Shown: one piece after another, positions 11,756 through 14,817 of the stretch
How the letters are laid out: every line of letters begins with the position of its first letter
How positions within the stretch are numbered: the stretch's first letter is position 1
Assembly (NCBI GenBank): GCA_036170795.1
Contig: JAVHPX010000026.1
Coordinates: 1-14,817 of the forward strand
DNA length: 14,817 nucleotides
From: UBA8515 sp036170795
GTDB taxonomy: Bacteria; Patescibacteriota; Minisyncoccia; Phycocordibacterales; UBA9973
Direction: 5' to 3'
Program-made: the position numbers and the translations under genes
Notes under the pieces: model-generated
The model's database searches: none
Seen by the model: only the letters and a program-made list of their open reading frames with translations
Told to the model about the DNA's origin: nothing

Positions 11756-13117
11756 CTAAGAAATACTCTCTATATCACTCCCCTTTTTATATATTTTAAT
11801 ATTATCATCAGATTTTCCCCAAACTTCTTGAACTAAATCCAAAATCCTCCAAGTCTCAAGAACCTCTTCACCAGAAGTAAATAAACTATGATCAGAATTT
11901 ATGGCATTAAATAAAACTTGCTCATACGCTTCTGGAAGATCTTTATAATGTTCTTTATACTTAAAACTAAGTGATTGACGAGAAGGTTTATACTCATATC
12001 CCGGCTGTTTTGTCCAAATACTAAATTCTATCTCAGCATCTGGTTGTAAACGTAACAATAATTCATTTGACTCAGTCTCTTTATCTTTCTTATATTTAAT
12101 TCTTATTTCTGTAAACTTTTCCTTAAGTGCTTTACCTGTCATTAAAGTTATAGGAACACCTTCCCAATTTTTATCACTTGACTCTAAGGTTATAGAAACA
12201 AAAGTTTCAATTAAACTATCAAAATTATTTACTTCACTTTTATAACCTTCATATTGTCCCCTAATAGCACATTTATTTATAGTTTTTAAATCACAAGTAA
12301 TATTTAACTGTTTCAATGCTTCAAATCTAAGATGCGGAATTTGATCAAATTTTCCATCTTCAGGTAAAACCATAAGAACCATAGCAGTTAATTGCAAAAG
12401 ATGGCTCTGAACCATATCACGAAGAGCTCCAGTCTGTTCATAAAAATTAGCTCGTCCTTCTATACCGACACTTTCACTCACTATAATTTCAATACTTTCA
12501 ATAAAATTTTTATTCCAAGTTCTTTTAAATAATGAATTACCATTACGAAATACAATTAAATTTTGAGCAGCTTCTTTAGCCATATAATGATCAATTCGAT
12601 ATACATCTTCTGCTTTGAAATATTTATTTATATGTTCAACTAATTCAGTTGCACTTGTAAGACTTGTCCCGAAGGGCTTTTCAAGAAGTAATTTATTTTG
12701 TCCTGTTTTTACTAAATCAGACTTGCCCAAAAGTTCAATAATTTTCTTTGATGCTTTTGGTGGAACAGATAAATAAAATATAATTTGTGTTTTATCTAAA
12801 ATATCATCATTTAACATATCTTGTTTTTGATCTTTTTGTAATTTTCTTAAATGGTCTTTTAGTTTTTCGTAATCTAAAACATTATCGGTATCCATTTTAT
12901 ATATATCTGTATGGTCTTTTACAAAATCAGAATTCTTTGTATTCTTAAGAAGATTTTCTATTTTGATATTATCCTTTCTTGTAATACCTACAATATGGAA
13001 TTCTTCTGGCAACATTTTAGCTTCAGCTATTTGTCCAATAGCCGGCAATAAATATCGTACAGATAAATCACCAGATATTCCAAAGATAACAAGAGTTGTT
13101 GGATTTTTATTATTCAT
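11756..13117 (-). CDS. zwf: glucose-6-phosphate 1-dehydrogenase
   Basis: A 453-residue enzyme, slightly shorter than the usual 480-510. It oxidises glucose-6-phosphate to 6-phosphogluconolactone with NADP+. Signatures: dinucleotide motif VIFGISGDLSVRYLLPAI (10-27), LEKPFGTSL (145-153), the active-site RIDHYMAKE (174-182) with Asp176/His177, ALRDMVQSHLLQ (231-242) with the catalytic-base His239, and the later GKALKEKFTEIRIKYK substrate/structural strand. The common QNH triplet reads QSH here and GASGDL reads GISGDL, modest departures. It is the third gene of a pgl-gnd-zwf operon with only 1 nt between it and gnd. Confidence 0.93.
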   Translation of the reverse strand: MNNKNPTTLVIFGISGDLSVRYLLPAIGQIAEAKMLPEEFHIVGITRKDNIKIENLLKNTKNSDFVKDHTDIYKMDTDNVLDYEKLKDHLRKLQKDQKQDMLNDDILDKTQIIFYLSVPPKASKKIIELLGKSDLVKTGQNKLLLEKPFGTSLTSATELVEHINKYFKAEDVYRIDHYMAKEAAQNLIVFRNGNSLFKRTWNKNFIESIEIIVSESVGIEGRANFYEQTGALRDMVQSHLLQLTAMVLMVLPEDGKFDQIPHLRFEALKQLNITCDLKTINKCAIRGQYEGYKSEVNNFDSLIETFVSITLESSDKNWEGVPITLMTGKALKEKFTEIRIKYKKDKETESNELLLRLQPDAEIEFSIWTKQPGYEYKPSRQSLSFKYKEHYKDLPEAYEQVLFNAINSDHSLFTSGEEVLETWRILDLVQEVWGKSDDNIKIYKKGSDIESIS

Positions 13118-13118
13118 T

Positions 13119-14030
13119 TTAATTATTTTTATTTATTTTATGTCCACCAAAAGCATTACGCATCAAAGCCAAAAGCTTCGTAGTAAAATTAATCTGACCA
13201 TTTTGAGATGATAATCTTACATCAAAAGCAGATTGAATTGATGGAGTTTCTATTTTAAAATCTTTTGCTACTTCAAGTGCCCAGCGAGCTTCACCTGATT
13301 CAACAACGGAACCATCTACCCCAGTCAATTCTGGATTTTCTTTTAAGACACTACAAGTAAGTTCATTGAGCCATGATGTAACTACACTATGGTGCTGCCA
13401 AACTTCCCCTGCTGCTGATAAGTTAAGATTTTTATATGGTCCTTCTTTAAGCAACCTATAACCTTCTGCTAAAGATTCCATCATGCCATACTCAATAGCA
13501 TTGTGGGTCATTTTTACAAAATGTCCTGAACCACTTTCTCCAAAATAATAATATGCTCCTTCTGGTTTAGCTAAAGTTTGTAACACTGGTTCAACTTTTT
13601 TAAATACGTCTTTATCACCACCAGCCATCATAGAAAAACCATTTTTATATCCCCAGATTCCACCGCTTGTACCAACATCTATGTAATTTGACCCAAGATT
13701 ATTTACTTTTTCTGCTCTAACTACTGTAAGTCGAAAATCAGAATTTCCTCCATCAATAATAATACTTCCTTTTGGAATTAAATTTAGCCAAAGATCTAAT
13801 TCTTGATCTAAAATATCAGATGGTATCATCATCCAAAGAATTAATTGATCTTCTTTGCCAAAAGAATTTATAACTTCTACCTTAGAATAAGCAGGTATCA
13901 TTCCTAAATCTTTCATTTCGTCAACTGAACCTCTACTTCTATTGTGGGCAATAACAATATGGTTATCTTCATGAAGTTTACGAGCTATCTGTGATCCCAT
14001 TTTCCCCAAACCTATAATTGCTATTTTCAT
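13119..14030 (-). CDS. gnd: 6-phosphogluconate dehydrogenase, short form (decarboxylating)
   Basis: A 303-residue enzyme of the short YqeC/GntZ-like class (about 300 residues against about 470 for the classical form). It converts 6-phosphogluconate to ribulose-5-phosphate and CO2. Signatures: IIGLGKMGSQIA (5-16) nucleotide loop, IDGGNSDFR (92-100), DVGTSGGIWGYKNGFSMMAGG (118-138) substrate loop, and GHFVKMTHNAIEYGMMES (169-186) with the catalytic Lys173 and Glu185. The residues after the second strand are AHNRSRGS (28-35); Asn-Arg-Ser/Thr at this point is the pattern of NADP+-using enzymes, whereas NAD+-using short forms usually have Asp, so NADP+ is inferred as cofactor. The gene overlaps pgl by ATGA. 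Confidence 0.93.
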   Translation of the reverse strand: MKIAIIGLGKMGSQIARKLHEDNHIVIAHNRSRGSVDEMKDLGMIPAYSKVEVINSFGKEDQLILWMMIPSDILDQELDLWLNLIPKGSIIIDGGNSDFRLTVVRAEKVNNLGSNYIDVGTSGGIWGYKNGFSMMAGGDKDVFKKVEPVLQTLAKPEGAYYYFGESGSGHFVKMTHNAIEYGMMESLAEGYRLLKEGPYKNLNLSAAGEVWQHHSVVTSWLNELTCSVLKENPELTGVDGSVVESGEARWALEVAKDFKIETPSIQSAFDVRLSSQNGQINFTTKLLALMRNAFGGHKINKNN

Positions 14031-14695
14031 ATTTTTTTATAATTAGTAAAAATTGTTAATAATGGAATTTTTTTTAATATTTGAGCAGGTTGAGAAAATA
14101 TATCTAAATCATTTTTTTCTAAATCAAAAATGACCTTCCATTTTTCTTGTCCTTGAACAAAAGCAACTGCTTCATCTAATCTTACTATAGTTTTAGGCGT
14201 TATAGTAATACGTTCAAATTTTTCTGTATTATAAGCTACACTCCATTGTTGTTCATTTACAGCTTCACTTTTAGGTAATATTCCAGCAGTATGTCCATCA
14301 GACCCTATTCCAAACAATCCAATTTTATATTCAGTAAGAGATAATTCTTTATCTATTGCATCATTAAATTTCTTATTTGTTATATCTCTATTATCACCAA
14401 TTAAAATAGGAATAAACTTTGCTTGAGGAAGATCAAAACCACCAGTAATAAGTTGATACCAGTTCGAATTTTGATGATTAAGTGGCCCATACCGTTCATC
14501 TGTAAGCATTATAACCAAATTATTATGAATATATTTAGAAATTATTTTTGATGCCTCTATGGCTACAGCAATAGAAGAACCACCTGTAACAAACCAAAGG
14601 ACACGTTTTTTTAATTCCAATTGCCCAATAATTAACTTAGCAATAAAATTTGCTGCATCACTTGATTTATCTGTCGTTTTTATAATAAAACTCAT
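14027..14695 (-). CDS. pgl: 6-phosphogluconolactonase
   Basis: A 222-residue protein of the glucosamine-6-phosphate isomerase/6-phosphogluconolactonase (SOL/DevB) family. It hydrolyses 6-phosphogluconolactone, the second step of the oxidative pentose phosphate pathway. Signatures: FVTGGSSIAVA (35-45) phosphate-binding loop, MLTDERYGPLNHQNSNW (63-79), and GLFGIGSDGHTAGILP (126-141) with the catalytic His of the GDGHTASLFP-type motif. The position first in an operon with gnd and zwf separates it from a glucosamine-6-phosphate deaminase. The TGA stop overlaps the gnd start (ATGA). The ATG at 14695 is probably at or within one or two nucleotides of the transcription start. Confidence 0.93.
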   Translation of the reverse strand: MSFIIKTTDKSSDAANFIAKLIIGQLELKKRVLWFVTGGSSIAVAIEASKIISKYIHNNLVIMLTDERYGPLNHQNSNWYQLITGGFDLPQAKFIPILIGDNRDITNKKFNDAIDKELSLTEYKIGLFGIGSDGHTAGILPKSEAVNEQQWSVAYNTEKFERITITPKTIVRLDEAVAFVQGQEKWKVIFDLEKNDLDIFSQPAQILKKIPLLTIFTNYKKI

Positions 14696-14701
14696 GAATA
14701 T

Positions 14702-14729
14702 ATTATATATCTATATATAATATATTCAA
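14702..14729 (-). promoter_or_regulatory. promoter of the pentose phosphate operon, likely leaderless transcript
   Basis: On the minus strand TTGAAT (14724-14729; 4 of 6 to TTGACA) is followed after 16 bp by a perfect TATAAT (14702-14707). The hexamer ends 6 nt before the ATG at 14695, so transcription would start at or next to the start codon. The AT-rich tract gives several shifted alternatives. Confidence 0.55.
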
Positions 14730-14754
14730 ACCCAAGAATCAATATTTTCAATTA

Positions 14755-14817
14755 TCTCTCAAATCTCTTCCCCCTACCTCCCATTCATAATCCCCTTGGT
14801 CTTGTTACCAACTCTTC
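14755..14817. other. GC-richer, polypyrimidine tail of the window, unassigned
   Basis: The plus strand is dominated by C and T (CTCTTCCCCCTACCTCCC), unlike the AT-rich DNA next to it. On the minus strand one frame is open from the edge to a TGA at 14785-14787 and could be the last ten codons of an upstream gene, but the piece is too short to name. I see no RNA gene in it. Confidence 0.3.

Noticed and set aside
14755..14817. tRNA or rRNA fragment at the right edge
   Set aside because: It is GC-richer than the neighbourhood, but no cloverleaf arms, T-loop or known rRNA motif can be seen in the 63 nt available.

Overview
The window looks like part of a small-genome member of the Candidate Phyla Radiation (Patescibacteria, most likely a Parcubacteria-type lineage). 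The reasons are the strong AT bias, very short intergenic gaps, almost no Shine-Dalgarno sequences, many starts in an ATATATG context, small single-domain versions of usually larger enzymes, DUF5666 proteins, and an ECF sigma factor heading an envelope gene cluster. TGA is a stop here (it ends the DedA and 6-phosphogluconolactonase genes in ATGA overlaps), so this is genetic code 11 and not the code 25 of Gracilibacteria/Absconditabacteria. The taxonomic call is inference from gene style, with no marker gene in the window.

Layout. Positions 1-7394 are one tightly packed run of minus-strand genes. In transcription order these are an EamA-family transporter, a stand-alone riboflavin kinase, an ABC-F ATPase, an ECF sigma factor, a family 2 glycosyltransferase, a DedA membrane protein, a second family 2 glycosyltransferase, a PAP2_C / sphingomyelin-synthase-like membrane phosphatase, a small membrane protein that may be an anti-sigma factor, a membrane-anchored DUF5666 protein, and the first 63 codons of an HlyD/RND-type efflux adaptor that runs off the window. 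The section from the sigma factor on reads as an envelope-modification and export operon under its own sigma factor.

Positions 7435-10971 hold three separate plus-strand genes: an unrecognised secreted protein with a near-consensus extended -10 promoter, a secreted protein with two DUF5666 repeats, and a 477-residue soluble protein of unknown function. Each is followed by a terminator-like hairpin. Positions 10984-14695 are again minus strand: 6-phosphogluconolactonase, a short-form 6-phosphogluconate dehydrogenase and glucose-6-phosphate dehydrogenase form a complete oxidative pentose phosphate operon, followed by a membrane-anchored DUF3298 (RsiV/PdaC-like) protein.

The most unusual object is the 477-codon gene at 9486-10919. 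From just after its start codon through its stop codon and terminator, its sense strand is tiled with about thirty different local hairpins (stems of 4-11 bp, loops mostly 2-16 nt). Several have GNRA or TTTT tetraloops, and most non-Watson-Crick pairs inside stems are G-U in the sense RNA. The stems differ in sequence, so this is not a dispersed repeat, and I saw nothing comparable in neighbouring genes. It looks like a protein-coding mRNA selected for dense local RNA structure. It has its own consensus promoter with symmetric elements at the -35 and near the start of transcription, and its GC content is higher than the surroundings. I know of no described system that matches.
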